A stretch of DNA of 25,387 nucleotides from JAICLV01 sp036380925. Its GTDB lineage: Bacteria > Actinomycetota > Actinomycetes > Acidothermales > Acidothermaceae. Under the pieces are notes generated by a model that was not told the origin of the DNA, did not search any database, and was given only the letters and a program-made list of their open reading frames with translations. The position numbers and the translations under genes were made by a program. How positions within the stretch are numbered: the stretch's first letter is position 1; each line of letters begins with the position of its first letter. Location: positions 1-25,387 of the forward strand of contig DASVDW010000204.1 of NCBI GenBank assembly GCA_036380925.1, read 5' to 3'. This document shows, in pieces, positions 6,080 to 14,980 of the stretch.

Positions 6080-6787
6080 TCACAAAGCCAAAGCCATCAA
6101 CGAGTCCGCTCGCCAGTTGCCGTGCAGTTCGGCCGAAAGCCAGTCACGCGCCGACCGCCGAAAATCCTCCGCGGGCAACCGTCCCGCACCCGCCGGTACC
6201 GCACCTGACAGCGGGGCCAAATCCCGCAGGTTGGTCCGGTGCACAAGCTGGGGTGAAGCCGGCCACGAGCCCAGCACGAGCCGATGCTCGACGCCGCGCT
6301 CGTCCAATGCTTGTCGGGTCAGCGCGGTGTGATTGAGCGTTCCAAGGTCGGGTCGGACCACCACAATCGCCGGCGCGCCAAGGGAAACCGCGAGGTCGGC
6401 GATCGTCCAGTCGCCCGAGCCCAGCGACACGAGCAGACCTCCGGCGCCCTCGATCAGCACCACATCGTGCTGCGCCGCCAGCGACGTCACGACGCCGAGC
6501 ACCGACCCAAGAGGCAGCGTCGGCAATCCGGCGACGCGCGCGGCGGTCGAGGGCGCCAGCGGGTCCGGATAGCTGAACAACGTCATGGACGACGCGGGGC
6601 CCGCGAGCCGCGCCACGACGTCCGTGTCTGGTTCCTCGCCCGACGCGACACCGGTCTGGCACGGCTTGACGACGGCGACTCGCAAGCCGGACGACGTCGC
6701 GGCCGCCGCCACCGCGGCGGTCACGATGGTCTTCCCGACCCCGGTGTCGGTGCCCGTCACGACGACCGGCCCACGCAGCGGGGTCAC
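6080..6787 (-). CDS. bioD: ATP-dependent dethiobiotin synthetase
   Basis: BioD closes the ureido ring of dethiobiotin from 7,8-diaminopelargonic acid, CO2 and ATP in the cytoplasm. The protein has 235 residues, normal for the family. The P-loop GTDTGVGKT is at residues 12-20. V-K-P-C-Q-T-G follows (family pattern KPVQTG), then LIEGAGGLLVSL, the second conserved loop. The GTG start at 6787 overlaps the bioF stop in GTGA, the usual mark of translational coupling. A longer reading to 6943 has only bioF-antiframe sequence upstream and is not credible. No bioA or bioB is in the window. Confidence 0.92.
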   Translation of the reverse strand: MTPLRGPVVVTGTDTGVGKTIVTAAVAAAATSSGLRVAVVKPCQTGVASGEEPDTDVVARLAGPASSMTLFSYPDPLAPSTAARVAGLPTLPLGSVLGVVTSLAAQHDVVLIEGAGGLLVSLGSGDWTIADLAVSLGAPAIVVVRPDLGTLNHTALTRQALDERGVEHRLVLGSWPASPQLVHRTNLRDLAPLSGAVPAGAGRLPAEDFRRSARDWLSAELHGNWRADSLMALAL

Positions 6788-7947
6788 GGCGCCGCCGCGA
6801 TGACGACGTCGAGCGCGTGGTCGAAGTCGGACGACGCGACGCCGGCGTTGATGGTGAGCCGCAGTCGCGAGGTCGGGTTCGGCGTCGACGGCGGGCGGAA
6901 ACACCCCACAGCGACGCCCTTTTCGCGACACGCCGCCGCCCACGCGACCGCCGCCTCGGCCGACGGCGCGGCGACCGGCACCACACCAGCCGCCGGCTCG
7001 CGGGCCGCCAATCCGGCCGCGCGCAGCCGGCCGAACGCCTGTCGCGCGCGCGACCGAACCACATCGCGCTTGTCGTCGGCCGCGCGCGACAGCGCGAGGC
7101 CGGCCAACGCCCCCGCCGCCACGCTGGGTGGCAGCGCCGTGTCATAGACGAACGTCCGCCCGGTGTCGACCAGGTGCCTGCGCAGCGCGATCGGCCCGGC
7201 CACCACGCCGCCGGCCGCTCCGACCGCCTTCGACAGGGTCGCGGTCACCACGACGTCCGGCTCGCCGGCCAGCCCGGAGTCGACCACCGCGCCGGCGCCA
7301 GCGGGCCCGAGGACGCCGAGCGCATGGGCGTCGTCGACCAGCAGCACCGCGCCAGCCTCCCGGCAGGCCGCGTGGAGCCCACGCAACGGCGCCAGGTCTC
7401 CGTCGACGGAGAAGACCGACTCGGTCACCACCACGACCGGCGAGCCCGGGAGCCGGGCCAGCTCCGCGCGCAGCGCGGCGACGTCCGAATGGGCGAAGCT
7501 TCGCGCTCGCGCGCCGGAGAGCCGGCAACCGTCGTGCAGCGAGGCGTGCGCGTGCGCGTCGATCAAGACGGCGCCGCGCGGGGCGACGAGCGCGCTGATC
7601 GCGCCGAGGTTCGCCAGATACCCGGAGGAGTAGACGAGCGCCGCGGGCTGGCGCATCAGGTCGGCGAGGCCCGCCTCGAGTGCCGCGTGCGCGTCGGTGG
7701 CGCCGCGCACCAGTCGCGAGCCGGTGGCGCCGAGTCCGTATTCGCGCAGCGCGGCGGCCGCGGCGGCGAGCACGTCAGGGTGCCGGGCGAGCCCGAGGTA
7801 GTCGTTGCCGGCGAGATCGATCACATCGTCGCCGGGCCCGCGCGGGCGCAGCTCGCGGGTCAGCCCGGCGGTCGCCCGCAGCTGGGCGCGCCGCTCGAGC
7901 CGGACCAGCCAGTCCCGCGGATCCATCACGCTGCCCGATGCTGCCAT
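6784..7947 (-). CDS. bioF: 8-amino-7-oxononanoate synthase
   Basis: BioF condenses pimeloyl-CoA or pimeloyl-ACP with L-alanine using pyridoxal phosphate, forming 8-amino-7-oxononanoate upstream of BioA and BioD. The protein has 387 residues. It shows DLAGNDYLGLARHP, then GATGSRLVRGATDAHAALE, then VVVTESVFSVDGDLAPLRGL and LLVDDAHALGVLGPAGAG. The PLP lysine is in TATLSKAVGAAGG. The end, LRLTINAGVASSDFDHAL, is typical. ATG 7947 is chosen, but ATG 7926 (MDPRDWLVRL) is also plausible; neither has a well-placed Shine-Dalgarno. It is divergent from dnaE1 and couples to bioD through a GTGA overlap. Confidence 0.93.
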   Translation of the reverse strand: MAASGSVMDPRDWLVRLERRAQLRATAGLTRELRPRGPGDDVIDLAGNDYLGLARHPDVLAAAAAALREYGLGATGSRLVRGATDAHAALEAGLADLMRQPAALVYSSGYLANLGAISALVAPRGAVLIDAHAHASLHDGCRLSGARARSFAHSDVAALRAELARLPGSPVVVVTESVFSVDGDLAPLRGLHAACREAGAVLLVDDAHALGVLGPAGAGAVVDSGLAGEPDVVVTATLSKAVGAAGGVVAGPIALRRHLVDTGRTFVYDTALPPSVAAGALAGLALSRAADDKRDVVRSRARQAFGRLRAAGLAAREPAAGVVPVAAPSAEAAVAWAAACREKGVAVGCFRPPSTPNPTSRLRLTINAGVASSDFDHALDVVIAAAP

Positions 7948-7983
7948 GCGAGTGTCAGCGCCCCTTCGTAGGCTCGGGCGGGT

Positions 7984-7989
7984 TAGAGT
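7984..7989 (+). promoter_or_regulatory. Possible -10 box for dnaE1 (TAGAGT)
   Basis: In the 145-bp divergent bioF/dnaE1 spacer, TAGAGT fits TANNNT about 104 bp before the dnaE1 start. No convincing -35 box is seen, and no biotin-repressor palindrome is evident for bioF. Confidence 0.25.
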
Positions 7990-8092
7990 TCCGGGGTCGC
8001 AAAGCGCCGACTTCCCCGGGCCCACGCACGACAGCAACAACCGCGCGCCGCGGTTTGATCATGGCGCGCACAGATGGGAGGCCGGGCAAGGA

Positions 8093-11000
8093 ATGGCAGG
8101 CGGGGCAACAGGCAGCGACTCCTTCGTCCACCTGCACGTGCACACCGAGTACTCGATGCTCGACGGCGCCGCCAAGCTGAAAGACCTGTTCAAAGAGGCG
8201 GCGGCCATGGGCATGCCGGCGCTGGCGATGACCGACCACGGCAACGTCTTTGGCGCCTTCGACTTCTACAAGCAGGCCAAGGCGGCCGGCATCAACCCGG
8301 TCATCGGCATGGAGGGCTACCTGGCCCCCGGCAGCCGGTTCGAGCGCAAGCGCGCGGTGCTCACCGGCGCGGCCGCCGGCGGTGAAGACAACACCGGCGA
8401 GATGTACACCCACATGACCCTGCTCGCCGAGAACACCGTCGGCATGCACAACCTGTTCCGGTTGTCGAGCCTGGCCAGCCTCGAGGGCTACTACTACGAG
8501 CCGCGGATGGACCGCGAGCTGCTGCAGACCTACGCCAAGGGCGTCATCGGCACCACCGGTTGCCCGAGCGGCGAGGTCAACCGGCTGCTGCAGCGCGGCC
8601 AGTACGAGGCGGCCAAGCAAGCCGCCGCCGACTACCGCGACATCTTCGGCCGGGAGAACTTCTACTGCGAGTTGATGGATCACAACATCGACATCGAGCG
8701 CCGCCACCGCGACGACTTGATCAGGCTCGCCAAGGAGCTCGGCCTGCCGTTCGTGGCGACGAACGACCTGCACTACACCTACGCGCGCGAGTGGGAGGCG
8801 CACGAGGTGCTGCTGTGCGTGCAGACCGGCCGCACGCTCGCCGACCCCAAGCGGTTCAAGTTCGACGCCCGCGACTTCTACCTCAAGACCGCGCAGGAGA
8901 TGCGCGAGCTGTGGCGCGACTTCCCCGACGCGTGCGACAACACCTTGGCGATCGCCGAGCGGGTGCACGTCGAGTTCAACGAGGGCGCCAACCTGATGCC
9001 TCAATTCCCGGTTCCTGAAGGGGAATCCGAGGAGTCCTGGCTGGTCAAGGAGGTCGAGGCCGGCCTGCGCCGCCGTTTCCCGAACGGCGTGCCCGACACG
9101 CATCGCAAGCAGGCCGAGTACGAAGTCGGCGTCATCTGCCAGATGGGCTTCCCCGGCTACTTCCTGGTCGTCGCCGACCTGGTGAGACACGCGCAGGCGA
9201 ACGGAATCCGGGTCGGCCCGGGGCGCGGCAGCGCGGCTGGCTCGATGATCGCCTACCTGCTCGGCATCACCGAGCTCGACCCGATCAAGCACAAGCTGCT
9301 GTTCGAGCGGTTCTTGAACCCCGAGCGCATCTCGATGCCCGACATCGACATGGACTTCGACGAGCGTCGGCGCGCCGACATGATTCGCTACGCCACCGAG
9401 CAGTACGGCGAGGAGCGGGTCGCGCAGATCATCACCTACGGCACCATCAAGGCCAAGCAGGCGATCAAAGACTCCGCCCGCGTGCTGGGCTACCCGTTCT
9501 CGACGTCCGACCAAATCACCAAGGTGATGCCGCCCGCCGTCATGGGCAAGGACATCCCGCTGGCGGGCATTTTCGACTCCGAGCACCCGCGCTACGCCGA
9601 GGCGTCGGAGTTCCGCTCGCTTTACGAGTCGAGCCCCGACGTCAAACGGGTGGTCGACACCGCCCGAGACCTCGAGGGTCTGAAGCGGCAGTGGGGCGTG
9701 CACGCGGCCGGCGTCATCTTGTGCCGGGAGCCGCTGCTCGACGTCATCCCGATCCACCGCCGCCAGCAAGACGGCGCGATCATCACCCAGTTCGACATGG
9801 GCGCCTGCGAGAAGCTCGGCCTGCTGAAGATGGACTTCCTCGGTCTGCGCAACCTCACCGTGCTCGACGACTGCCTCATCGGCATCAAAGAGAACCGCGG
9901 CGACGACGTCGTGCTGGAGACCCTCGATCTCGACGCCGACGCCAACACCTACGATCTGCTCGCCCGCGGCGACACCCTCGGCGTGTTCCAGTTGGACGGC
10001 GGGCCGATGCGCGCGCTGCTGCGGTCGATGAAGCCTGACCAGTTCGACGACATCTCCGCCGTCATCGCGCTTTACCGGCCCGGTCCGATGGGCGCGAACG
10101 CGCACAACGACTACGCCGACCGCAAGAACGGTCGCAAGCCGGTGACGCCGATCCACCCCGAGCTGGCCGAGCCGTTGAAGGAGATCCTCGACGAGACCTA
10201 CGGGCTGATCGTCTATCAAGAGCAGGTCATGGCGATCGCGCAGAAGCTGGCCGGCTACAGCCTCGGGCAAGCCGACCTGTTGCGCCGCGCGATGGGCAAG
10301 AAGAAGAAGGAGATCCTCGACAAGGAGTACCTGCCGTTCTCCGAAGGCATGCGCAAGAACGGTTACTCCGAGAACGCGGTCAAGACGATCTGGGACATCT
10401 TGGTCCCGTTCTCCGACTACGCGTTCAACAAGGCGCACAGCGCGGGCTACGGCGTGGTCTCGTATTGGACGGCGTATCTCAAGGCCAATTACCCGGCCGA
10501 GTACATGGCCGCGCTGCTGACTTCGGTCAAGGACGACAAAGACAAGTCGGCGCTGTACCTGCACGAATGCCGCCGCATGGGCATCAAGGTGTTGCCGCCA
10601 GACGTCAACGAGTCAGACTCCAACTTCACCCCGCGCGGCACCGACATCCGGTTCGGCCTGTCGGCGATCCGCAACGTCGGCGAGAACGTCGTCGCGTCGA
10701 TCATCGCCACGCGGCGGGCCAAGGGCCGGTTCGCCGATTTCGCCGACTTCCTGGCGAAGGTCGAGCCGGTGGTCTGCAACAAGAAGGTCGTCGAGTCGCT
10801 GATCAAGGCCGGCGCGTTCGACTCGCTCGGTCATGCGCGTCGCGGGCTGCTGTCGATCCACGCCGACGTCATCGACGCCGCGATGGGCACCAAACGCGCC
10901 GAGGCGGTCGGCCAGTTCGACCTCTTCGGCTCCATGGACGGCGAGACACCCGGCGCCGGCATCGGCTTCGACGTGCAGATCCCGTCGGGGGAGTGGGACA

Positions 11001-11638
11001 AGACCACGCTGCTCGCCGCCGAGCGCGACATGCTCGGGTTGTACGTGAGCGACCACCCGCTGTTCGGCGTCGAGCATGTGCTCGCGCGGGTCGTCGACTG
11101 CCCGGTCGCCTCTCTCACCGCCGACGAGCGGCCGGAGGGAACCATCGTCACGATCGGCGGCATCGTGTCGAGCCTGCAGCGCAAGATGACCAAGCAGGGC
11201 AGCCCGTGGGCGATCGCGACCGTCGAGGATCTCGAGGGCGCGATCGAGGTGTTGTTCTTCCCGCAGACCTACGCGCAGTACGCGACGCAGCTCGCCGAAG
11301 ACGCGATCGTTTGCGTCAAGGGCCGGCTCAACCGGCGCGACGACGTCCCGACCCTCGCGGCGATCGAGATGTCCATGCCTGATTTGGGCGACGGGACCGG
11401 CGACCGCGGGCCGGTGGTGTTGCAGATCCCGGCCGCGCGCTGCACCCCTCCGGTGGTGGAACGGCTGCGCGAGGTGCTCGCCACCCACCCCGGAGTCACC
11501 GAGGTGCAGTTGCAGCTGCGCAACGGCGCCCGCACCACCACGCTGCGGCTCGACGAGGGTTTGCGGGTCGCGCCGACCGCCGCGCTGATGGGCGATCTCA
11601 AGGCGCTGCTGGGCCCGGGCTGTCTGGTCGGCGGCTGA
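8093..11638 (+). CDS. dnaE: DNA polymerase III alpha subunit (DnaE1-type replicative polymerase)
   Basis: The protein has 1181 residues, full length for DnaE1. The N-terminal PHP domain opens FVHLHVHTEYSMLDGAAK with His13, His15 and Asp24, followed by MTDHGNVFGAFDF and TTGCPSGEVNRLLQ. These metal-site residues look intact. In mycobacterial DnaE1 the PHP domain is the proofreading 3'-5' exonuclease, so the same role is inferred here. The palm has GPGRGSAAGSMIAYLLGIT, then the catalytic acidic motif PDIDMDFDERRR (about residues 415-426) and LKMDFLGLRNL with the third aspartate near 580. FNKAHSAGYGVVSYWTAYLK follows. The end has LGLYVSDHPL and an OB-fold segment with AIATVEDLEGAIEVLFFP. ATG 8093 gives the normal N-terminus; the reading frame upstream to 7805 is only bioF antisense. 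Confidence 0.97.
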   Translation: MAGGATGSDSFVHLHVHTEYSMLDGAAKLKDLFKEAAAMGMPALAMTDHGNVFGAFDFYKQAKAAGINPVIGMEGYLAPGSRFERKRAVLTGAAAGGEDNTGEMYTHMTLLAENTVGMHNLFRLSSLASLEGYYYEPRMDRELLQTYAKGVIGTTGCPSGEVNRLLQRGQYEAAKQAAADYRDIFGRENFYCELMDHNIDIERRHRDDLIRLAKELGLPFVATNDLHYTYAREWEAHEVLLCVQTGRTLADPKRFKFDARDFYLKTAQEMRELWRDFPDACDNTLAIAERVHVEFNEGANLMPQFPVPEGESEESWLVKEVEAGLRRRFPNGVPDTHRKQAEYEVGVICQMGFPGYFLVVADLVRHAQANGIRVGPGRGSAAGSMIAYLLGITELDPIKHKLLFERFLNPERISMPDIDMDFDERRRADMIRYATEQYGEERVAQIITYGTIKAKQAIKDSARVLGYPFSTSDQITKVMPPAVMGKDIPLAGIFDSEHPRYAEASEFRSLYESSPDVKRVVDTARDLEGLKRQWGVHAAGVILCREPLLDVIPIHRRQQDGAIITQFDMGACEKLGLLKMDFLGLRNLTVLDDCLIGIKENRGDDVVLETLDLDADANTYDLLARGDTLGVFQLDGGPMRALLRSMKPDQFDDISAVIALYRPGPMGANAHNDYADRKNGRKPVTPIHPELAEPLKEILDETYGLIVYQEQVMAIAQKLAGYSLGQADLLRRAMGKKKKEILDKEYLPFSEGMRKNGYSENAVKTIWDILVPFSDYAFNKAHSAGYGVVSYWTAYLKANYPAEYMAALLTSVKDDKDKSALYLHECRRMGIKVLPPDVNESDSNFTPRGTDIRFGLSAIRNVGENVVASIIATRRAKGRFADFADFLAKVEPVVCNKKVVESLIKAGAFDSLGHARRGLLSIHADVIDAAMGTKRAEAVGQFDLFGSMDGETPGAGIGFDVQIPSGEWDKTTLLAAERDMLGLYVSDHPLFGVEHVLARVVDCPVASLTADERPEGTIVTIGGIVSSLQRKMTKQGSPWAIATVEDLEGAIEVLFFPQTYAQYATQLAEDAIVCVKGRLNRRDDVPTLAAIEMSMPDLGDGTGDRGPVVLQIPAARCTPPVVERLREVLATHPGVTEVQLQLRNGARTTTLRLDEGLRVAPTAALMGDLKALLGPGCLVGG

Positions 11639-11670
11639 CCTTCGCCGGGCCCTGGGCGCCCGAAGTCGCC

Positions 11671-11698
11671 CGACGACACCGCCACAGAGGTGTCCTCG
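11671..11698 (+). terminator. Possible hairpin terminator after dnaE1
   Basis: GACACC (11675-11680) pairs with GGTGTC (11689-11694) across an 8-nt loop, and GA/TC can extend the stem past a mismatch. It lies 36 nt after the dnaE1 stop. There is no T tract, which is not unusual in high-GC actinobacteria. A modest candidate. Confidence 0.35.
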
Positions 11699-11778
11699 GA
11701 CGTCTCCGGGTGTCCAAGGCCCGACCCAGCGGCAGGCGGGCGGTGCGGGCGCCGCGAACCGCGGGGGCCGTTGGCCCG

Positions 11779-11784
11779 TACCCT
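11779..11784 (+). promoter_or_regulatory. Probable -10 box (TACCCT), leaderless promoter of the ABC transporter operon
   Basis: TACCCT fits TANNNT and lies 8 nt before the ATG at 11793, placing transcription start at or just before the start codon. No Shine-Dalgarno is seen at the expected distance. It separates the transporter operon from dnaE1. Confidence 0.5.
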
Positions 11785-11792
11785 GAAGAGCG

Positions 11793-12809
11793 ATGACCGC
11801 GGGTGAATTGCATGAGGTGACGCCGGACGTCGCGGGCGCCGTCCCCGCGCAACCCGTCCTCGCCTACCGGGTGGCCGGGCTCACCAAGGCGTATCGCGCG
11901 AAATCCGGCGCGGTGCTGGCCAGCGCCGGCATCGACCTGGAGATCCGGGCCGGAGAGGTCTTCGGCCTGCTGGGCCCGAACGGCGCCGGCAAGACAACGC
12001 TGGTGCGGCAGCTGATCGGCCTGCTGCGCCCCGACGCGGGCCGCATCGAGCTATTCGGAAACGACGTCGTCGCCCGCCCGCGGGTCGTCCCCGACCACGT
12101 CGCGTATCTGCCGCAGGACGACGCGGCGCTCGCCGACCTCACCCCGTCGTCCGCGATTGAGACGACCGCCCGGCTGCGCGGTTTATCGAAGGCCGCCGCC
12201 CGGGCGACCCGCGACGAACTCATCGAGGAGCTCGCGCTGGCGCCGTTCGCCCGACGGCCGATCGGCAAGTTGTCCGGCGGTCAGCGGCGACTCGCCAGCT
12301 TCGGCGCGACGCTCGCGGGAGATCGCCCGGTGCTGGTGCTGGACGAGCCGACCACCGGCCTCGACCCCAACGCTCGCCGCGCGGTCTGGTCCGCCTTGGA
12401 GCGTCGGCGGCTGGCCAACGGCGTGACCGTCGTCTTGGTCACGCACAACGTGCTCGAGGCCGAGACGGTGCTCGACCGCGTGGCGATCATCGATCACGGC
12501 CGGGTCATCGCGAGCGACACGCCCGGGCGGTTGAAGGCGCTGGTCGACCGCGACGTCCGGCTTGAGCTGGCCTGGCGGGACGAGCCGCCCGCCGACGACC
12601 CGCTCGTCGCCAGCTTGCGGGCGAACGCGATTGAGCGCGGACGACGGTGGAGCGTGCGCCTTGACGCCGATCACGCGCGCGCCGCGTTGGGGCAGCTGAC
12701 CAGCGGGCCGCTGTTCGAGGCGCTCGACGACTTCACGCTGACCACGCCGTCGCTCGAGGACGTGTACCTGGCGCTCGGCGGCGCGTCCGACGACCTGGAG
12801 CGGGCGTGA
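11793..12809 (+). CDS. ABC transporter ATP-binding protein (DrrA/ABC-2 type)
   Basis: The protein has 338 residues. Walker A GPNGAGKTT is at 61-69, the Q-loop in LPQDD near 107, the signature LSGGQ at 160-164 and Walker B PVLVLDEP at 179-186 followed by TTGLDP. The switch histidine is in LVTHN. After the ATPase core, a ~100-residue tail (LVDRDVRLELAWRDE onward, ending TTPSLEDVYLALGG) matches the C-terminal domain of DrrA-like exporters. Its 3' end overlaps the permease start in GTGA, so the two form one operon and presumably one exporter with two half-transporters each. The substrate is unknown; lipids, drugs and antibiotics are known for the family. Confidence 0.92.
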   Translation: MTAGELHEVTPDVAGAVPAQPVLAYRVAGLTKAYRAKSGAVLASAGIDLEIRAGEVFGLLGPNGAGKTTLVRQLIGLLRPDAGRIELFGNDVVARPRVVPDHVAYLPQDDAALADLTPSSAIETTARLRGLSKAAARATRDELIEELALAPFARRPIGKLSGGQRRLASFGATLAGDRPVLVLDEPTTGLDPNARRAVWSALERRRLANGVTVVLVTHNVLEAETVLDRVAIIDHGRVIASDTPGRLKALVDRDVRLELAWRDEPPADDPLVASLRANAIERGRRWSVRLDADHARAALGQLTSGPLFEALDDFTLTTPSLEDVYLALGGASDDLERA

Positions 12810-13564
12810 GCGGCCCGCGGCCGTCGTTCGCGGCGGCGTTCGAGGCGGTGTTCACCGGGCAGCTGGCCCGAGCCCGGGCAGGCGCGATCCCCATCTTCAT
12901 GGCGGCGACCGTGCAGTCGGTGGGCCTGATCGTCTTGCTGAAGGGCCTGGTCGACACCTCCAGCGACGTCACCGAGCAGTCGGTCGTGGCGGGATCGTCG
13001 GTGACGGTCGTCTCGTTCGTGGCGCTGAACCTGCTCGCGCAGCGGTTTGGCGCGCTGAAGGCGAGCGGCGCGCTCGACTACTTCGGGGCGCTGCCGGTCT
13101 CGCCGGCCGCGCTTGTCACGGCGACCGCGGCGGCGTGGGCGTTGTTCACCGTGCCGGGTTCGATCCTGGTCGCCGTCGGCGGCGCGGTGTTCTACGGCCT
13201 CCCGTTGGGCGCGGTGTGGGTCATCGTCCCGGTGGTGGTGCTGGCGGGCATCGCGCTGGCCGGCCTTGGCGCGCTGCTCGGCCTCGCCGCCCCGCGACAG
13301 GAGATCGCCACGGTCGCCGGGCAACTCGGCATGGCCGCGGTCATGTTCCTCGGGCTGGTGCCCGCGCACCGGCTGCCCGAGGTTGTGCAGGGCGTGCGGG
13401 CGGTGGTGCCGTCGACCTACGCCGTCGACGCGTTCGCCGCGGCGCTGAAGTCGTCGCCGCGCTGGTCGACCGTCGGCGCCGACCTCGGGGTTTGCGTCGG
13501 CGTGTGCGTGCTCGCGCTGGCCGCGTCCGCCTGGGCGTTTCGACGGGCGGTCACGTCCCGATGA
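12806..13564 (+). CDS. ABC-2 type transporter permease
   Basis: The protein has 252 residues with about six hydrophobic segments. Visible ones include IPIFMAATVQSVGLIVLLKG, SSVTVVSFVALNLLA, PGSILVAVGGAVFYGLPLGA, VWVIVPVVVLAGIALAGLGA, GMAAVMFLGLVPAH and the final VGVCVLALAASAWAF. The PSTYAVDAFAAALK stretch before the last segment resembles the conserved end of ABC-2 permeases. The GTG start overlaps the ATPase stop by 4 bp, so translation is probably coupled. Together with the upstream ATPase it makes a complete small exporter in the membrane. Nothing in the sequence indicates the cargo. Confidence 0.85.
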   Translation: MSGPRPSFAAAFEAVFTGQLARARAGAIPIFMAATVQSVGLIVLLKGLVDTSSDVTEQSVVAGSSVTVVSFVALNLLAQRFGALKASGALDYFGALPVSPAALVTATAAAWALFTVPGSILVAVGGAVFYGLPLGAVWVIVPVVVLAGIALAGLGALLGLAAPRQEIATVAGQLGMAAVMFLGLVPAHRLPEVVQGVRAVVPSTYAVDAFAAALKSSPRWSTVGADLGVCVGVCVLALAASAWAFRRAVTSR

Positions 13565-13576
13565 GCGCCGGCCCGT

Positions 13577-13582
13577 TACGGT
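13577..13582 (+). promoter_or_regulatory. Probable -10 box (TACGGT), leaderless promoter
   Basis: TACGGT lies 7 nt before the GTG at 13590, in the 25-bp gap after the permease gene. The spacing matches the other leaderless candidates in this window. Confidence 0.4.
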
Positions 13583-13589
13583 TAGCGCC

Positions 13590-14210
13590 GTGAGCGACGC
13601 CGAACCGCGCGACCCCAACGGCGCGTGGACCGGTGGTTACCACAGTCCGCGGCCCGCGCCGTACGGAGTCAGCCCATACGCGTCGCCGCCGGTGGAGCAT
13701 CGGGAGCCGGATCGGCCGCTCGTGGAGATGGCCGACGTCTGGACCGCGCTGCTCGGCACCATCGCGGTCTTGATCGTGGGCGTGGTGGCGACCTTCATCT
13801 GGGTGGGCGTCGCCCCTCGCGCGGTGGCGGCGAAGGACGCGAACGGCGCGGTCAGACTGCTGGCGCCCGAAACGAAGGCGTTCGCCGGCGCCGACGCGAC
13901 CTACTTCATCGTCACCGTCGTCGCCGGGTTGCTGTGCGGGCTGATCGCGGCCGTCGTCGCCCGGCATCGCGGCCTCGCGGTGACCGTCGCGCTCGGTGGC
14001 GGCGGTTTGCTCTCGTCGTTGATGGTCGCATGGTTGGGACGATGGCTGACCGGCGGCCCGCTGAGCCGCTGGGCCCAGCACGCGTCGACCGGCAACCATG
14101 ACTTGTTCATCCAGCTGCAGACCCGTCCGTTCATCGTGGCCTGGCCGATCGCAGCCCTGGTCGTCACCTTCTTCGTCGCGCTCGCCACGTCCAACCGCAC
14201 GCGCGACTAG
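13590..14210 (+). CDS. Four-helix membrane protein (DUF2567-like)
   Basis: The protein has 206 residues. The first ~45 are cytosolic, Pro/Tyr-rich and low in complexity (GGYHSPRPAPYGVSPYASPP). Four transmembrane segments follow: ALLGTIAVLIVGVVATFIWV, TYFIVTVVAGLLCGLIAAVV, AVTVALGGGGLLSSLMVAWL and PFIVAWPIAALVVTFFVALA. A LLAPETKAFAGADATYF loop precedes the second helix. The overall pattern resembles the DUF2567 family of actinobacterial membrane proteins, which has no known function; I hold that name loosely. Its stop overlaps the convergent TetR stop by 3 bp in CTAG. Confidence 0.7.
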   Translation: MSDAEPRDPNGAWTGGYHSPRPAPYGVSPYASPPVEHREPDRPLVEMADVWTALLGTIAVLIVGVVATFIWVGVAPRAVAAKDANGAVRLLAPETKAFAGADATYFIVTVVAGLLCGLIAAVVARHRGLAVTVALGGGGLLSSLMVAWLGRWLTGGPLSRWAQHASTGNHDLFIQLQTRPFIVAWPIAALVVTFFVALATSNRTRD

Positions 14211-14899
14211 CGTCCGGCCACCCGCTTCGGCCGGCCGGTGTCGCGCTTGCTGGCTTGCGACCTCAGCTGCGCGTCGATGCCGTTCACGATGACGTCGAGG
14301 GCTTGATGGAACGCCGCGTCATGTCCAGCGCAAAGCGCGGTCGCGAACGGCGCCAACGCTTCGGCCGCCTCCGCGTGAGGAGCGTCGGGCCACGACATGT
14401 CGGCCAGCGTGAAGCCGGAAATCTCGGCGAGCGCGAAGCCGCGGCTGAAGACCGCGATGAGCCGGAAGGCGGCGACGGACGACTCCGGGCTCAAGCCCGC
14501 TGAGTGCAGTCGGGCGATGAGCGAGCCAACCGGGCGCAGCGCGATTTGCGCGCCGAGCGGGCGCATGCCGACCAGGGTGAACGCCGCTGGGTGCGCGGCA
14601 GCCACCTTGCGGATCCCGATCGCGAACGCGCGGACGGCAGCTGACCAGGGTTCGTCCGGGGACGTGACGGGGACCCGGCGCATCAGCAATTCGGCGAGCC
14701 CGTCGACGAGCGCGTCCTTGTTGCGCACGTGGTGGTACAGCGACATGGCCTCGACGCCGAGCGCCGAGCCCAAGCGTCTCATCGTCAAACTGTCCGCGCC
14801 GCGCTGATCGACGATGCGCAACGCCTCGCGCATGATTGTCGACTTGGTAAGGCCGCTTCGGCGCGCGACCTCGCGGGCCTCCGGGGCGGTTGCCGGCAT
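14207..14899 (-). CDS. TetR-family transcriptional repressor
   Basis: The protein has 230 residues. The N-terminal HTH reads LTKSTIMREALRIVDQRG, ADSLTMRRLGSALGVEAMSL, then YHHVRNKDALVDGLAELL (residues about 16-70), the standard TetR arrangement. The C-terminal ligand domain resembles the TetR_C class (W-S-A-A-V-R-A-F-A, HPAAFTLVGMRPLG, then G-F-A-L-A-E-I-S-G-F). ATG 14899 is chosen because it gives a normal-length N-terminal arm; the reading frame runs far upstream by chance. It is divergent from the FAD-linked oxidase at 15032. Tandem palindromic sites over that promoter suggest it represses the oxidase, relieved by an unknown ligand, possibly the oxidase substrate. Confidence 0.9.
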   Translation of the reverse strand: MPATAPEAREVARRSGLTKSTIMREALRIVDQRGADSLTMRRLGSALGVEAMSLYHHVRNKDALVDGLAELLMRRVPVTSPDEPWSAAVRAFAIGIRKVAAAHPAAFTLVGMRPLGAQIALRPVGSLIARLHSAGLSPESSVAAFRLIAVFSRGFALAEISGFTLADMSWPDAPHAEAAEALAPFATALCAGHDAAFHQALDVIVNGIDAQLRSQASKRDTGRPKRVAGR

Positions 14900-14950
14900 G
14901 CTGGCGCGGATCCCTTCGTGCTGGCTGCTGACGTGTGCGGCGAGCAAATA

Positions 14951-14980
14951 TTGACTAGCCCACCGGCAAGGCCCTACCTT
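14951..14980 (+). promoter_or_regulatory. Sigma-70-like promoter of the FAD-linked oxidase
   Basis: TTGACT (14951-14956) and TACCTT (14975-14980) are separated by 18 bp. This is the clearest consensus-type promoter in the window. The -10 box overlaps the first operator, fitting repression by the divergent TetR protein. Confidence 0.65.

Noticed and set aside
7948..8092. Biotin repressor (BirA/BioQ) operator upstream of bioF
   Set aside because: No extended palindrome of the kind expected is visible in the bioF/dnaE1 spacer.
7955..10564. Very long open frame on the minus strand opposite dnaE1 (869 codons)
   Set aside because: It is an antisense shadow of high-GC coding DNA. It is Val/Asp/Leu/Gly/Arg-biased with no domain, while the plus strand encodes a complete DnaE1.
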